Positions 38,700 through 50,819 of a stretch of 64,000 nt of DNA are shown here, in pieces. The stretch covers positions 6,138,501-6,202,500 of the forward strand of contig JARFIW010000170.1 of assembly GCA_036346225.1 (NCBI GenBank). Reading direction: 5' to 3'. The notes beneath the pieces were generated by a model. The model was not told the DNA's origin, searched no databases, and saw only the letters and a list, made by a program, of their open reading frames with translations. The translations under genes were made by a program, and so were the position numbers. Each line of letters starts with the position of its first letter. The stretch's first letter is position 1. Source of the stretch: Platerodrilus igneus (lineage: Eukaryota; Arthropoda; Insecta; Coleoptera; Lycidae).

Positions 38700-40895
38700 G
38701 ACCAAACTTAATAAACTTAAATAATATAAACCACCTAGTACTACCCTATATAGAAATACCTCATGCCGAATTCAAAATGTTAATCGATACCAGATCCTCA
38801 AAAACATTAATTAGCCCCTGAACCGTAAAGAAACACTATTTAGAGTATGTAGAAAAAAACCGTTTAAAATTAAAACAGCCCATCAAATAACCCTACACCA
38901 ATTCGTAGCTAACATACCCTTACCCAAAACATTTAACGTAAAAATGAAACACAAATTTTGCATATTCGAGTTCAATGACAAATATGACGGACTATTAGGA
39001 ACGGACCTTCTAAGAAAATTAGGAGCCAACATCGACATAAAGAACCGTTTACTAAGACAAAATATGGACGAATCTCCATTACATTTCAAAATACCAAAGT
39101 TGAACAGAAATACACAATAGAACCACGAACAGAGAAAACGATAAAAATCCCGGTAAATTCAACTAACAAATTGGGAATAATAAATCATATAACATTTCAA
39201 CAAGGAGTAGAGACCCCAACCGCATTAGTACAAATAAAAGATAATTATGCCACAACGACGATTTTAAATACAAATGACTACCCCGTAGAACTATCATTAA
39301 CCAACCCAATTAACGTGGAAGAATTAAATTTTAACAAGATGGAAATAAACGAAAATTTAAACGACAATTACAACCCCGTAGAAAACGACGAAATGTTAAG
39401 AGAAAATTTAAGTAACATCCGCTTTAATACCAACATCAATCAAGAGGAACAAAGAGCAATAAAAAATTTATGTTTTGAATACCGCGACATATTCCACTGC
39501 GAGAGAATACCCTTAACATTTACAAATACAGTCAAACACAATATCGAACTAACCGATAACAAATCCATATTCACAAAAGCATACCGACTACCTCTGGCAA
39601 GTCAGGAAGAATCTGACAGACAAGTAGCCGACTTATTAGATCAAGATATCATACAACACTCCAACTCACCATGGAGCAGCCCCGTATTAATAGTACCCAA
39701 AAAATTGGACGCATCAGGAAAAAGAAAATATAGAATGGTAATAGATTATAGAAAACTAAATGAAAAAAGGTAGACGATAAATATCCACTACCCAATATAA
39801 CCGATATTTTAGATAAATTAGGCAAGTGCCAATATTTTTCGACATTAGATCTAGCCTTAGGATACCATCAAGTAGAAATGGATGAAAAGGATACACCAAA
39901 AACAGCCTTTAGCACACCTAGAGGACATTACGAATATTAAAGAATGCCATTTAGATTAAAAAATGCACCCGCAACTTTCTAACGAGTTATGGACAACATA
40001 CTATGTGGGATACACAACGAAAAATGTCTTGTGTACCTAGACGATATCATAGTTTATTCAACATCATTAGTGGAGCATAGAGAAAGATTAAGAGAAGTGT
40101 TCGAAAAATTAAGAAAAGCACAATTTAAAGTACAATCAGATAAGAGTGAATTTTTACAGAAAGAAGTATCATTTTAGACATAATAACACCCCAAGGAGTC
40201 ATGCCGAACCCTGATAAAACAAATGCAGTACTAAACAACTCCATACCAAAAACAAACAAAGAAATAAAAGGATTTTAAGGACTCAGTGGTTACTACCGCA
40301 AATTTATTAAATGTGATGCTCAAATAACCAAGCCCCTGACAAATTGTTTAAAGAAAGGAAATAAAATTGAACATACCCCAGAATTCATTAAAGCCGTAGA
40401 TAAAATCAAAAGTATATTAACAAATCACCCCGTATTAGAATACCCCGATTTTTCGAAACCATTCATATTAATAACAGACGCATCAAACGTAGCATTAGGC
40501 GCAGTAATAAGCCAAGGAACAGTAGGCAACGATAAACTCATCAGCTACGCATCCAGAACCCTAAACGAAACAGAACAGAAATATAGCACGATAGAGAAAG
40601 AATTGCTAGCCATAATTTGAGCAACAAAGTATTTTAGATCATACCTATACGGACGAAAATTTTATATATACACTGATCATAGACCATCAGTATGGCTATG
40701 CAAACTTAAGGAACCTAATTAAAATTACTACGATGGAGAATCCGATTAGAAAAATATGACTACGAGATCATATACAAGAAAGGAATTTATAATAATAACG
40801 CAGACGCTCTAAGTAGAATACAGCTTAACGCACTGGAAACAGAATCAATTATAGGAAACGTAGACAAAACGGAAATTAGAGAAGATTCAGACGAG
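38700..40895 (+). pseudogene. pol: pol: protease, reverse transcriptase and RNase H, with stops
   Basis: A protease-like segment at about 38740-39110 has its active-site motif changed to DTRSS. RT starts near 39490 (IELTDNKSIFTKAYRLP; WSSPVLIVPKK), continues with [14 protein letters not shown] and has the catalytic YLDD at 40033-40047. RNase H motifs follow at about 40470-40690 ([22 protein letters not shown]). In-frame stops occur near 39770, 39940, 39980, 40176, 40277 and 40618. Most look like single-base changes of sense codons, so decay is recent. Confidence 0.88.
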
Positions 40896-42080
40896 ATGAA
40901 CACCATACATTTACCACAAAATGAAGAGCCGAAAACTGCGATTAAAATTTTAAATGAAGTCATCGATATGAAACCCAATCAGTTTATAATCACCAAAGTT
41001 TTAACCAACCCCAAACCTGTAAAATATACAAAAGTGGATAACAAAAAGATATACCAAATTCAGATAACCAAAGACGACAATGAAGAACAAATAATTAAAA
41101 TTCTAAAGGAATACACCCCCGAGAAAAAACGATTTTACTTTTGCTTTAACACCGAAAACTTGTACAAACGATTTTCAGAATTATATGTTAAATTATTTAA
41201 TAACTCTGGCGCTGAACTTATAAGATGCACTAGAAAATTAATAACCTTAGACGACCCTGACGAAATAAATGATGTGATCAGAAACCAACACGAAGGAAAA
41301 ACCAACCATCATGGAATTAATGAAACCCTAAAACAAATTATGAGAAGATATTATTTCAAGTACATGAAGGAACTAACTACAGACTTTATCAATCAATGTG
41401 AACTATGTGACAAAGAGAAATACGACAGGAAACCCCCAAAGATACCATTAATGTTGACTAAGACACCTGACAAACCCTTTCAGAAATTACATGCCGATAC
41501 TCTAGTACTAGAAGTACAAAGTTATTTGACAATTGTAGACGCATTTACAAAAATAGGCCCAGCAATACCAACCACCTCTAAAAATAGTATTGACGTATCC
41601 CAAGGATTTTTATAGCACTTTACATTTTATGGAACGCCCGAAACAATAACGTTAGATAACAGCAGCGAATTTAAAAATGAAACGATACAAAACACTTTAG
41701 AACTACACAAAATAAAAATCCACCCCGAATCCAACGGACTAATCGAGAGACTACATTTAACCCTGCTAGAACAAATCAGATTATTAAGAATAACTTACAA
41801 GAAAGAACACATTACTAATTTAATGTCATACGCACTAATCGCCTACAATAACACAATTCATTCATCAACCAATTTTACACCATTAGAATTAACTTTAGGA
41901 CATTCAGATTCACGCAATATCAGCAATACGCCAAAGATCATAAAGAAAAACTAAAAATAACTTATGACAAAGTAAAGGATAAATTAGATAACGACAAGGA
42001 ACGTATTGCCACAACCCGCAATAAAAATACCGACGCAAATAAATTCTCAACAGGACAAACCGTGTACGAGAAAAATTTCT
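40896..42080 (+). pseudogene. pol: pol: integrase, with stops
   Basis: It contains an H-H-C-C zinc finger (HEGKTNHHG.., CELC at about 41286-41410). The catalytic triad can be read as D in HADTLVL (about 41490), D in LDNSSEF (about 41655) and E in SNGLIERL (about 41735). A stop at 41613 splits the catalytic domain. Integrase joins the DNA copy to host DNA. Confidence 0.85.
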
Positions 42081-42229
42081 AAAGCAAACGACACAAAACG
42101 GCACCCAGAAATTTAGGCCCTTTTAAGATTAAAACAATATCGGACAAAAACATAGCCGTAGTAGACAACGGCAAAATAACGAAATATATTCACTTGAAAA
42201 ACTTAAGACACCCTGTACTTTCAGATGGA

Positions 42230-43890
42230 CAATCATCACCCTTACCGTCAACCTCCACCCAGATGGAACGGACACCGAAATAATAATTAAAGACATAAAA
42301 AACAACCCCGGTATACTACCAATAAAATTAGGCAGTATGCAGAATACCATAGACTATTGGACTTTTGCACAAAAATTCGACTTAACAGAACTAAAGCAAG
42401 AATTTCAAACAATCAAAAATAATTATTACCGATTAAAACAATACATGGACACAACAACATTCGGAAAGGAATACGCAATGGAAATGATGAATTATGACAG
42501 CATAATAGAAACTATTTCGAGAAACATAGAAGATAAATTTAACCGACTAATACCCACAGAACAAACGGCGAGACGAAAAAGAGGACTAATCAACGCATTA
42601 AAGCATAAAAGCAACCACAGGCAATTTAGATAATCAAGACGCAGAACGTTATTACAACGCAATACAACAGTTAATTGAAAACCAAAATGATATCAAAACC
42701 ATAATTAGCAACCAAATATCATTGACACAATCAACTATTATAAAATTCAACAAAACGCTAAGAAAATTAGTTAGAAACCAAGATAGTATAGCCAACCGAA
42801 TACAAACTCTTGAAAATAACATGCAAACCACCATGATAGGCATGCGAGATTTAATTAGATTTAACACAATACACACCCATACCTTAATTCAACAAATTTT
42901 AGTCGTATTAGAAAACACAGTAACATTTGCAAAATTAAATACCCTACATTCCAGTAAGAACCAATTGATTTACTAAGAGAACTATTAAGAATTAAATCTT
43001 TTATAACTAACAGTAAATTACCTTTCGATGTAATAGAATCAAACATTTTAATATTTGAAAAAATAGCCATAGTTAAAGGCTATGTAAAAACAACGACATA
43101 ACATTTTTAATAGAAATCCCAATAGTTGAAATTAACAATTATAATTATTATCATTTATTTGCTTTTCCAATGAAAATGACTAGCACATACCAAGTTATTA
43201 TACCCAAAACAAAATTCCTATCCTTAAATGAACTAAGATATGGTTATACAAACGAAAAATGTAATGAAGTCACACCAAATCAATATTTATGCCAATGGCT
43301 GACAACGACAACCATTCACGAAGTACAATTATTAAAAATTTCAAATCATTACGAGAGCTGTGAAGCCAAACCTGTACAAATCACCAATATGAAAATCCAA
43401 AAGTAACAGAAAATAAATGGATAGCCATTTTCCCCACAATAGTAATAGCAACCATCCACTGCAATCAAGACGAAAACAACTTAGCATTAACCGGAAGTAA
43501 ATTAATCACCCTTAAGGAAGATTGTTATTTAAAACTGAAAATGAAATAATCAGAGTTTATCAAGATCCCGTACAAACCAAGAAACTAGCAAACTTACCAG
43601 AATTACAAATCAAGACAACGCAAACCGAAGACGAAGAAATACTTCAAAAACCCATGCAACTAGAGCATCTAGAATTAGACGACCTCAACCACGCCATAAA
43701 ACACATGGAAAATTATAAGGAGCATTTGAGTAAATTAAAACGCGCAAAGTGCATTACGATAACATTAGTGTTTGGACAATTATATTAATTATTTTGACTA
43801 TTTTAATGATCATTTATGTAATTTACAAAATGTATATTAGGTATAAAAATAAAGAAAACAGTTTTAGGTAAGCAAAGAAACAAATGTACC
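42230..43890 (+). pseudogene. env: env-like region of the gypsy element, broken
   Basis: The frames downstream of integrase have the layout of insect errantivirus envelope genes. There is a basic cleavage-site-like cluster (RRKRG at about 42570-42585) followed by a hydrophobic stretch. A helical, Asn/Gln-rich region follows at 42720-42960. A single membrane-spanning segment with a short basic tail lies at about 43755-43880, in a different frame from the frame before it. The signal peptide is not evident. At least four frames are needed to cover the region, with several stops, so no envelope protein can be made. Confidence 0.72.
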
Positions 43891-43988
43891 ATTAGAAACT
43901 ATGAATTTTAAACAATGAAATTAAATGAATTTAATGAATTTTAAATTAAAAATCAAGAAAAGGAAAACCCTTAATTTTTAATGTATGT

Positions 43989-43995
43989 CGGGAGG
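43989..43995 (+). promoter_or_regulatory. Polypurine tract
   Basis: gggagg immediately before the 3' LTR, the expected plus-strand primer site. Confidence 0.65.
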
Positions 43996-44547
43996 AGTTA
44001 TGTATCCCCCCAATTGATGTATACATATTAAAATAGAATAATTAGGAAATTATTAGAAAGTGTAATGAAATGTTAAGTAAAGTGCAATATTGTAAATACA
44101 AAGACAATTTGTAAAGTTTATTAACGTTCATGAGAACGGATGCGCTACTTTGTATCGCAGACGATAGTTACACTGCAGATGTCAGGTCACAGACCGTCAG
44201 GTGCCGTGATTACTTAGAAATTAAGATTACAGCAATGTAATTATGAATAGTATTAAGAATAAGCAGACATGAGATCTGCAAGTTCCCACAGCCATGTGAG
44301 GGGGAAGGAACATTATGAAAAGCCCGGAAGCCCAAGGACCCGGCAGTCAGTCAAGTGATCCGCTTTTGCATTGCAGTTTGCTAGACTACTCATCATAGTA
44401 CAATTAACTAGTGTAATTTCGATTTAAAGTAATATTTAATTAATTTGTCAAAATTCCATAAGTCAATTCTGTATCAATAAATAAATTTGTTAAGAAGTTT
44501 TGGAACTGATTTTTAAAACGACAGCTCCCAAGGCCCGAACCTTAACT
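43996..44547 (+). repeat. 3' LTR of the env-bearing gypsy element
   Basis: Matches the 5' LTR with only scattered differences, plus about 14 extra bases near 44158 (gacgatagttac region). It is followed by AGCA. Confidence 0.93.
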
Positions 44548-45121
44548 AGCATGACAGCTTTTAGAAATTTTATTGTAACTATAAGTTGTTGAGCAAACTT
44601 GTATAATCTGTTTGAAAATAAAGACCTGTTGTTATTGCAAATAGATTTTTAATTACACTAATTTGCAACATTTGGGGCGTAATAAATTACAGCAAGGGTT
44701 AACGTTATAATTTACGCACAAGCTAGTTGACACAATATAGCGTCAATTGAAGCATAGAAACGGGCACCTTTTTTTTATAAATATTTTTTGGTTGAAGTTA
44801 AAGCTTTAAGTGTACTTACTAAATAATTTAAAGAAAGTTTCCACTTCATACAGTTAAACGATTAAATTAACATGCTCACACCTTTTATTATATTTCTACA
44901 ACTAGAAAAAGCACTACTAAAAACATGAAGAGAAATTTCCGCAACCAAAATGAAACTTTTAATATAACATCAAAGTCTTAAAAAGTAGTACAGGGGAGAC
45001 ATCTACACACTAGTAACCAAAGCAATGTCACGAATCAATACCTTAGTTATCAATACCTACAGGATACTACAGAAAACTATTGAATATCTTAATGAAATAA
45101 TAGTTAGTATATATATCTCAC

Positions 45122-45531
45122 CTGTTCGCTAGATGGCGCCTGAATACCAAAACCTCGTAATAATTTCAGAAAATTATCATTTTCCATTGCTGTAGCTGCA
45201 GCATCACTAAATGCTACCAAAGGAACACCCTCATCATTGTCATCAACATTTTCATCAAGATCTTCAGCTACATCAGATAAACTTTCCTTCAACCATTCCA
45301 AAGCTTCAGTCATTTCATTTACATTAAGGAGTAAATTTATAATTTCTGTTGTAGAACTAACCACTTTCTTTTGTTTGGGCTTTTTATTAAGCACATGAGA
45401 TTGAGCAGGCTTCTTACGTTGTGCCTGAATATTTTTCTGTAACCTGTTCCGTGGGGTGTGTATAACATTTTGATCACTGTCGTTGTCATCATCATCATCG
45501 CTACTCATGGAAGAATCGTAATCAGACTGAA
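45122..45531 (-). CDS. timeout: timeout/Timeless-family protein, penultimate coding exon
   Basis: The acceptor TTGTTTTCAG places the exon start at 45531 (a second AG allows 45526). The donor is GTGAGA after 45122. The encoded part runs from an acidic Asp/Ser stretch (SSDDDDDNDSD) through a basic linker (RKKPAQ, KKPKQKKVV). It then reaches a conserved block, TEALEWLKESLSDVAED, then VPLVAF and NDNFLKLLRGFGIQAPSSEQ. That last block followed by EAYWRIP of the next exon is the order found at the C-terminus of TIMELESS homologues. It is the strongest evidence for the gene. No preceding exon was identified up to 64000, so that intron is either over 18 kb or hides short exons. Confidence 0.8.
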
Positions 45532-45680
45532 CTGAAAACAATATAATATAAAAACATACTTTATATAACTTAAATGCTTTAAAAAATTTTAATTCTATAA
45601 AAAAATGACATGCTTAATATATCTAAAACGTACATCACTCCTAATACCAACAACAACGTTCGATGCATCAATCAAATACT
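45532..45680 (-). other. timeout: Intron upstream of the penultimate timeout exon
   Basis: Noncoding. It carries the polypyrimidine tract and acceptor for the exon at 45531, and the intron continues into the Tc1-like remnant. Confidence 0.6.
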
Positions 45681-45918
45681 TAGTGACAAGGAAATTGCAA
45701 CACCAAGAAGGGTTGAGAATTTTTCGACCAAACTTGGCAGATATTTCTAACTACTCAAGAGTAATAATTGATTAAAATTTCAAAAAGGAAAAACCAAAAG
45801 ATTATCATAATATTTAATAATAATATGCCTCCCACCCATTTTTTACACATTTTCTCACTCTTCGTGACATTCAATCCAGTAGGCGGTGGATGTCCTGTTG
45901 GGGTGTTGTGTCCTAAGC

Positions 45919-46538
45919 TGTTATACAGCCGGGCCCGCGCGTACAGAGCCACTTCCACAGTTGGTAACACGGATATTATCCACGTTCACATTATTGCACA
46001 ACAAAGGTATTACGACATAATTTCGTGTCAAATTGTATCACATGCCAAATATGTTTACAGTGATACAAGATGCACCCTAAAAAAGATAAAAAAGCACATC
46101 CAAAAATGTGGAACTCTTCACGATTTCGCGGTCATCCTTGCGCAGGGGCCATGTTGATTTTCATGTATCTCGTTTGGGCGTGGATTATGTTATGCCCTCG
46201 TTGAAACCGGATTTAACGTCTTCCCTCTTCTTCTGTTTGTAGGCAGGACGAAAAAATAAGGTGAAGGCAACGATAGAAGGTAGAGATAAAGGGAAACCTA
46301 CATCCTAAAAGAAAAAAGACAAAGGAACGACACAGGTAACCGTCACTGTTCGACGTCTCGTTGGCTAATAACCTTATGTCCTGTCCAAACTGCGCATTTA
46401 CCCACTCCGCGCTTGCGAGTTCTTTTGCGCCGACGCAACTGTCCGGGATGGCGGAAATGCACAAATCTATTTTAAAAATAATGGCGGGAATTCACTCACA
46501 ATTTTAAAAGTGTACATGTCCAAATTTGGAATGTAACA
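45919..46538 (+). repeat. 5' LTR of copy B
   Basis: 620 bp, with TGTTA..TAACA ends. It contains the same motifs as copy A's LTR (agttggtaacac, ggcggaaatgcac, gtaaca end). It is followed by atcgcgacaaagccataaa, identical in copy A. Confidence 0.87.
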
Positions 46539-47065
46539 ATCGCGACAAAGCCATAAAAAAAAAATCTTAAAAAAAAGACTATTAGCACGGTAAAAGCTTA
46601 ACATCTAAATCCTAACTACCATACTTATACCCTAACTTAAATTCTAGAAAATGTTTATTTTAGGCGCCACCTGGTTTTTTCAACCGATAACACGTCTTAC
46701 GATTAACCAGGAAACGGAATGTGTAGCCCCATTGTTTATGAACTACATCTATAAATGCACACACGAGTCCTTGATTTGGCGCAGTTATAATCGACAGCAC
46801 AAATTTGTCGGAGAGCACGAAACACTACTAAAACTAAAACAAATGCGACAAGTCGCCTAACATATATACTATAACTAAAGCTAACATTACAGTTTTTTTA
46901 AGTGTGTGCACTTAAGCATTACATTTAAACTGTTTTATCTTTGGCATGAAAATGCCCAAATTTCAAAATGTCTAAGAGAGTAAGTTACTATGCACTTTAG
47001 CAAATTTTATGTACTGGTACTCTGGCTTAATAAACAATACACATCAAAACTTTTTCATGACATGG

Positions 47066-48018
47066 TTGTGGATTAACAAATTTACCAACAATAATATCTT
47101 ACTAATTTCTTACGTTACTAACCTAACAAATTACATTGCTACCATCAGGTTAGCTTCTTCACTCAATATTCAAAAAATAATTCCTACGTCTGATCATAAA
47201 TATCAAACGTTAGGAAGACAAAAAAAAAAAAGCCAAAGTCTCAAGTTATTATCAAAGATAATAGGCAAGATAAAGATATTAAGATAAAACTAGATAACAA
47301 TAGGTGGATCCGAAACGTCCCAGCACGCTACGACTACATACATTAAAGATATAGCGTAGAATTCCCCAGCTCACCAAGCCGTTTTGTCATACATCACAAA
47401 GATACAAGATAGAGTGGCTCCTTGAAGCCGTTATATAGGTAAGTTAAGACATATAAGTTAAAAAATTACTAGACTCTAACGAATGCATCCACTACCATAA
47501 GAAAATCAGGCAAAAGTAAAACAACAACTTAAAAGTATCCCTACAGATATCTTCACACAAAAACCAACTGTTTCAAGGTAATTTTTAGAAACGGTAACGC
47601 CATAAACACACAAGAATGCCTAACTATAAGCAGTTAAATACAAACACACTGTCCCAATATGCTAAAACAACCGAGAATTCGATAAGATATCAATAAAAAG
47701 CGATAGCACCTCACCACGAAGTTCAATAAAAAACAACAAAAAAATGTTTATATGTTCTGGTGACTTAATAGAAGGAGAAAACAAGTACTGATAAAGGATA
47801 AAGTGGGCGACTGTAATAATTCAGAAGAAAAACGCATGGAATAGAAACTCCTAGTTTGTTTGCAACAGCGAACTTGGAGTATTTATTACAATGGCATAGG
47901 CCGCGGCTCCTATGGGAATCCAAAGAAAAAACATCCACTCAACATCAGCTAAGACCAATCATAAAAATTCAATGAGTTATTACAACCAAAGTTACAACAA
48001 TCACCACAAAATTAAACA
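47066..48018. other. 953-bp segment present in copy B but not copy A
   Basis: Copy A reads straight through catgacatgg/atgtaagata at 18847/18848, while copy B has 953 bp at that point. It is noncoding. It may be an insertion into B or a deletion from A; no clear target duplication settles it. Confidence 0.7.
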
Positions 48019-49754
48019 ATGTAAGATAAATGCTGAAAACAAAATAATCTGTTGTAGAAAAGGTGCCAAGATTGATTAAATGAAGCGACAGAGTTATATT
48101 GGAGAATCTAGATAACAAAGAGATATGTGACTAGCAATAAATTCAAGGAAAAGTCAACAGGCAGCAAAAAGATAGCTAGTTTAAGGTAAATAAGCCAAAC
48201 GTGAAGAAGGTAAGTGCTGTATAAGAAAAGAAATGGCTGAATAAAGTTAACTAATTCATAAGAGGGACAGAAACATTAGGTAAACCGTTAAAGAAATGGA
48301 ACGTAAAAATTTTTGTATATACGTAAAGCTTGAGCGATTTTAAAGATATTTTCATTCCACCTAGTGTGGTCTGAATCGATATATGAAGAGATAGCGGTAA
48401 TTGACTCGATTCACTGATAACAAAATTGTTGAAGAACAAGAAAAAATATATCTTACAACGCATATAATTGCTAGGGTGACAAGCCCTCCTTTGAGCTTCA
48501 CCTAGACTAATAAACAAAAACTTCAACATCATCCTCAAAAAATGATTCAAAAATTACTAAAGCGAAAAACATACCACGAGTCTCGTCTAGACTTATGTAA
48601 TGCTGAGCGACCAACTCTTCATGAGTCTCGTCTAGACTAACATACTGCTGAGCGACCAACCACGACGACAAGTCTCGCCTAGACTAAATAAATCTTAAAA
48701 TGCTGCGTTGCAATACCGATTTAGATAAAAAATTTGTTATCAAAACAAAATCATAGTCACAACACAAGGCAATACTTTAGCGATACATCTATAGAAAAAA
48801 ACAGTATACCAAATTATTAATGTATTACTGTTATATCGAGGAATTTATCAAACAACCAGGTAACTAAAGGGGATAGTAAATGGACTTAAATGCAAAACAT
48901 TATCATTAAGCTCGGTATTGCAGTGTTTAAGAAAGCAGATATAACAAAATCAAATTTACTATAGTGTTTTAAAGGGTATAGATATACCAAGATAAAAATT
49001 CAGTTAGTTCATTACCTGTATTAAAAGCAAAATTTTCTTTGAGAAAAAATTCGTGACCTATAATTGATTATTTAGATTGTAAGGAAACACTTTAGAATTA
49101 TGGCCAGCTAAGATAATGTAGTATTTAAATAAAATTTAAACTAGAAAGAGGTTTCAATAAACTAAAGAAATTTCAGGTTTAAGATAATTATTTAACTAAA
49201 CTTAGTGTCATTTTAAGGGATTGTTTCTTTTTTTTAATCATAATGAATGGTAAATAAAAGCTTTTTATCTATAACTAGAATACTTACAGACGGAATTGTG
49301 TAATCCAAAGCACATGTTAAAGTAAGGTTACGGTAATTTGCTAAACACATTTGAAAGGTATTTGTTTTAGTTACATCCTAAATTAGGTTAAGTAATTATT
49401 TGAGAGAATTTAAAATATAAATACATTGTTTTTATAAGGGAAAATGTTCATTAATTCAGTTAGAAATAAGTTATATAAAAGGTAAACAAACACTGTTCAA
49501 ACATGGCTGACTAAATGCTTCAGATTGACATTCCAACTGCATTCAATGTCACGCCAACATAAAATAGAAGTTACCAAATGTAATGTTGCCAGATTACATT
49601 TCTTCTATTTAAAAGCCATTAAAACTTTTAAAAAACTATTTTTTACTATATTTGAGTAAACAAAAACCCAATTTCTACAAATATATTCAAAACTAACCCT
49701 TATAAGATAAATCGGAGGTAATGACAAATTTTCAACACAACGTTTAGGCGGCAC

Positions 49755-49959
49755 TGCTATACTGCCGGGCCCGCGCGTTCAGAGCCACTTGCACAGTTGG
49801 AAACACGGATACTATCCACGTTTACAGTGATTCAAGATGCACTCTAAAAAAGATCGCAACTGTCCGGGATGGCGGAAATGCACAAGTCTATTTTAAAAAT
49901 AATGGCGGGAATTCACTCACAATTTTAAAAGTGTACATGTCCAAATTTGGAATGTAACA
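49755..49959 (+). repeat. 3' LTR of copy B, internally deleted
   Basis: 205 bp matching the two ends and one middle piece of the 5' LTR. Two internal deletions (about 80 and 350 bp) account for the difference. The last 100 bp differ from the 5' LTR by about one base. Confidence 0.85.
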
Positions 49960-49963
49960 AAGC

Positions 49964-50130
49964 AACCTGCACTTAATGCCGAAGAGTTTCCAGTATATGC
50001 GGAGGATTTGCTAAGCTCGCCATCTTCTGCACATAATGTCCCATACATGTTCAATTGGCGAAATATCGGAAGATCTGGGTGGTATAGGCGGTTCCCTGAA
50101 TGAAAAACCGCCTTCACGCAACCCAACAAT
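49964..50130 (-). pseudogene. Tc1-like transposase, C-terminal fragment
   Basis: The minus strand encodes a DD34E-type C-terminus, readable across frame slips: DISPIEHVWDIM with the catalytic Glu, then an RRW/R-rich piece and LETL-like residues. Reading across the LTR insertion (49963 to 45914) continues QVA-stop-DTTPQQDIHRLL, the usual end of Tc1 transposases with a Trp codon turned into TAG. The N-terminal two thirds are deleted. Confidence 0.72.
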
Positions 50131-50417
50131 TCGACTCAAATGGTGGTAATTTCCATTCTAGGCATAATCATGCCCTCAAAAAAATACGAAAATCAACTAC
50201 AGTTCAACAGACACAACACAAAATTTAACCAAAACTTGCAAGAAATACACTGGATAATAATGTTAAAAAGAATGACAGAAGTATCAAATATACCAATACC
50301 ACTTGATCTACCGCAACGAAATTTTAATCAATTATTATATTTGAGTAGTTAAACATATCTGCCAAGTTTGGACAAAAATTCCCAACCCTTCTTGGTGTTG
50401 CAATTTTCATGTTACTG

Positions 50418-50819
50418 AATATACACAACACCAATGCCACACCATTAGACAAACAAAAAACGTTTCAAACATGTAACAAAAGTCTATAACAAGATCGATC
50501 CGTTATGTCCTGGATTAATATGCAGCCCTCCAATTACGTGGGGTAGGTTGTGCCACAAGTTAAATAGTATTGAATTTTCTTCATATAAACGTATTTAAGC
50601 CATTCTGAACGGACCTGCACCTTGAAGAAGTTCTTAAATACAAGAATGGGTAGAATGGCTTGCGTGTTTCAGTGGGCTAAAGAGCCGAACTATAGGTTCA
50701 ATCAAATTAATGTGGTCTTTAGTGAGAAATCAGACTAAGGCAAGCCCCCGAAATAGAGCAGTAGCTCTTTCGGTACTTAGAGTGGCAGATATCTTGGTAG
50801 TCGGCATGAAACTTTAAGA
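50418..50819. other. Spacer, possibly 5' UTR of the following LINE
   Basis: Noncoding. The last 150 bases (agcccccgaaatagagcag) may belong to the LINE leader. The LINE start could not be placed exactly. Confidence 0.4.

Larger units (their letters stand above)
35413..44547 (+). mobile_element. Env-bearing gypsy-like (errantivirus-type) element, 9.1 kb
   Basis: A complete-length LTR element flanked by the 4-bp target duplication AGCA (35409-35412 and 44548-44551). LTRs are at 35413-35947 and 43996-44547. A primer-binding site follows the first and a purine run precedes the second. Order inside: gag, protease, reverse transcriptase, RNase H, integrase, env. Insect errantiviruses (Metaviridae) have this layout. 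Every gene carries stop codons and frame breaks, so this is a dead copy. It lies antisense to timeout within its intron. Confidence 0.92.
24226..45121 (-). other. timeout: 20.9-kb phase-0 intron of timeout
   Basis: Donor CAG|GTGAGA at 45122/45121 and acceptor TTACAG|GAA at 24226/24225 on the minus strand. The exons on both sides make a continuous TIMELESS C-terminus. The intron holds an LTR-like remnant, a gypsy protease fragment, an RTE-like LINE, a Jockey-like LINE and a 9.1-kb gypsy-type element. At least 15 of its 21 kb is recognisable mobile DNA. Confidence 0.8.
45919..49959 (+). mobile_element. Noncoding (LARD-like) LTR element, copy B
   Basis: LTRs at 45919-46538 and 49755-49959 enclose 3.2 kb without a meaningful open frame. 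The ends are TGTTATAC..ATGTAACA and the target duplication is AAGC (45915-45918 and 49960-49963). Removing the element restores a Tc1 transposase reading frame. The internal region matches copy A except for 47066-48018. It lacks gag and pol, so it must have been moved by proteins of another LTR element. Confidence 0.87.
45681..50417 (-). mobile_element. Tc1-like transposon remnant, split by LTR copy B
   Basis: Inverted repeats at about 45681-45781 and 50318-50417 share attgcaacaccaagaagggt, aaacttggcagatat and aattgattaaaatttc. Such ends are typical of insect Tc1-like elements. The C-terminal part of a transposase lies at 49964-50130 and resumes at 45914-45800 once the LTR element is removed. 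Only about 0.7 kb of the transposon remains. Confidence 0.82.

Noticed and set aside
45755..46157. 129-codon plus-strand frame overlapping the 5' LTR of copy B
   Set aside because: It spans the Tc1/LTR insertion junction and is not conserved in copy A.
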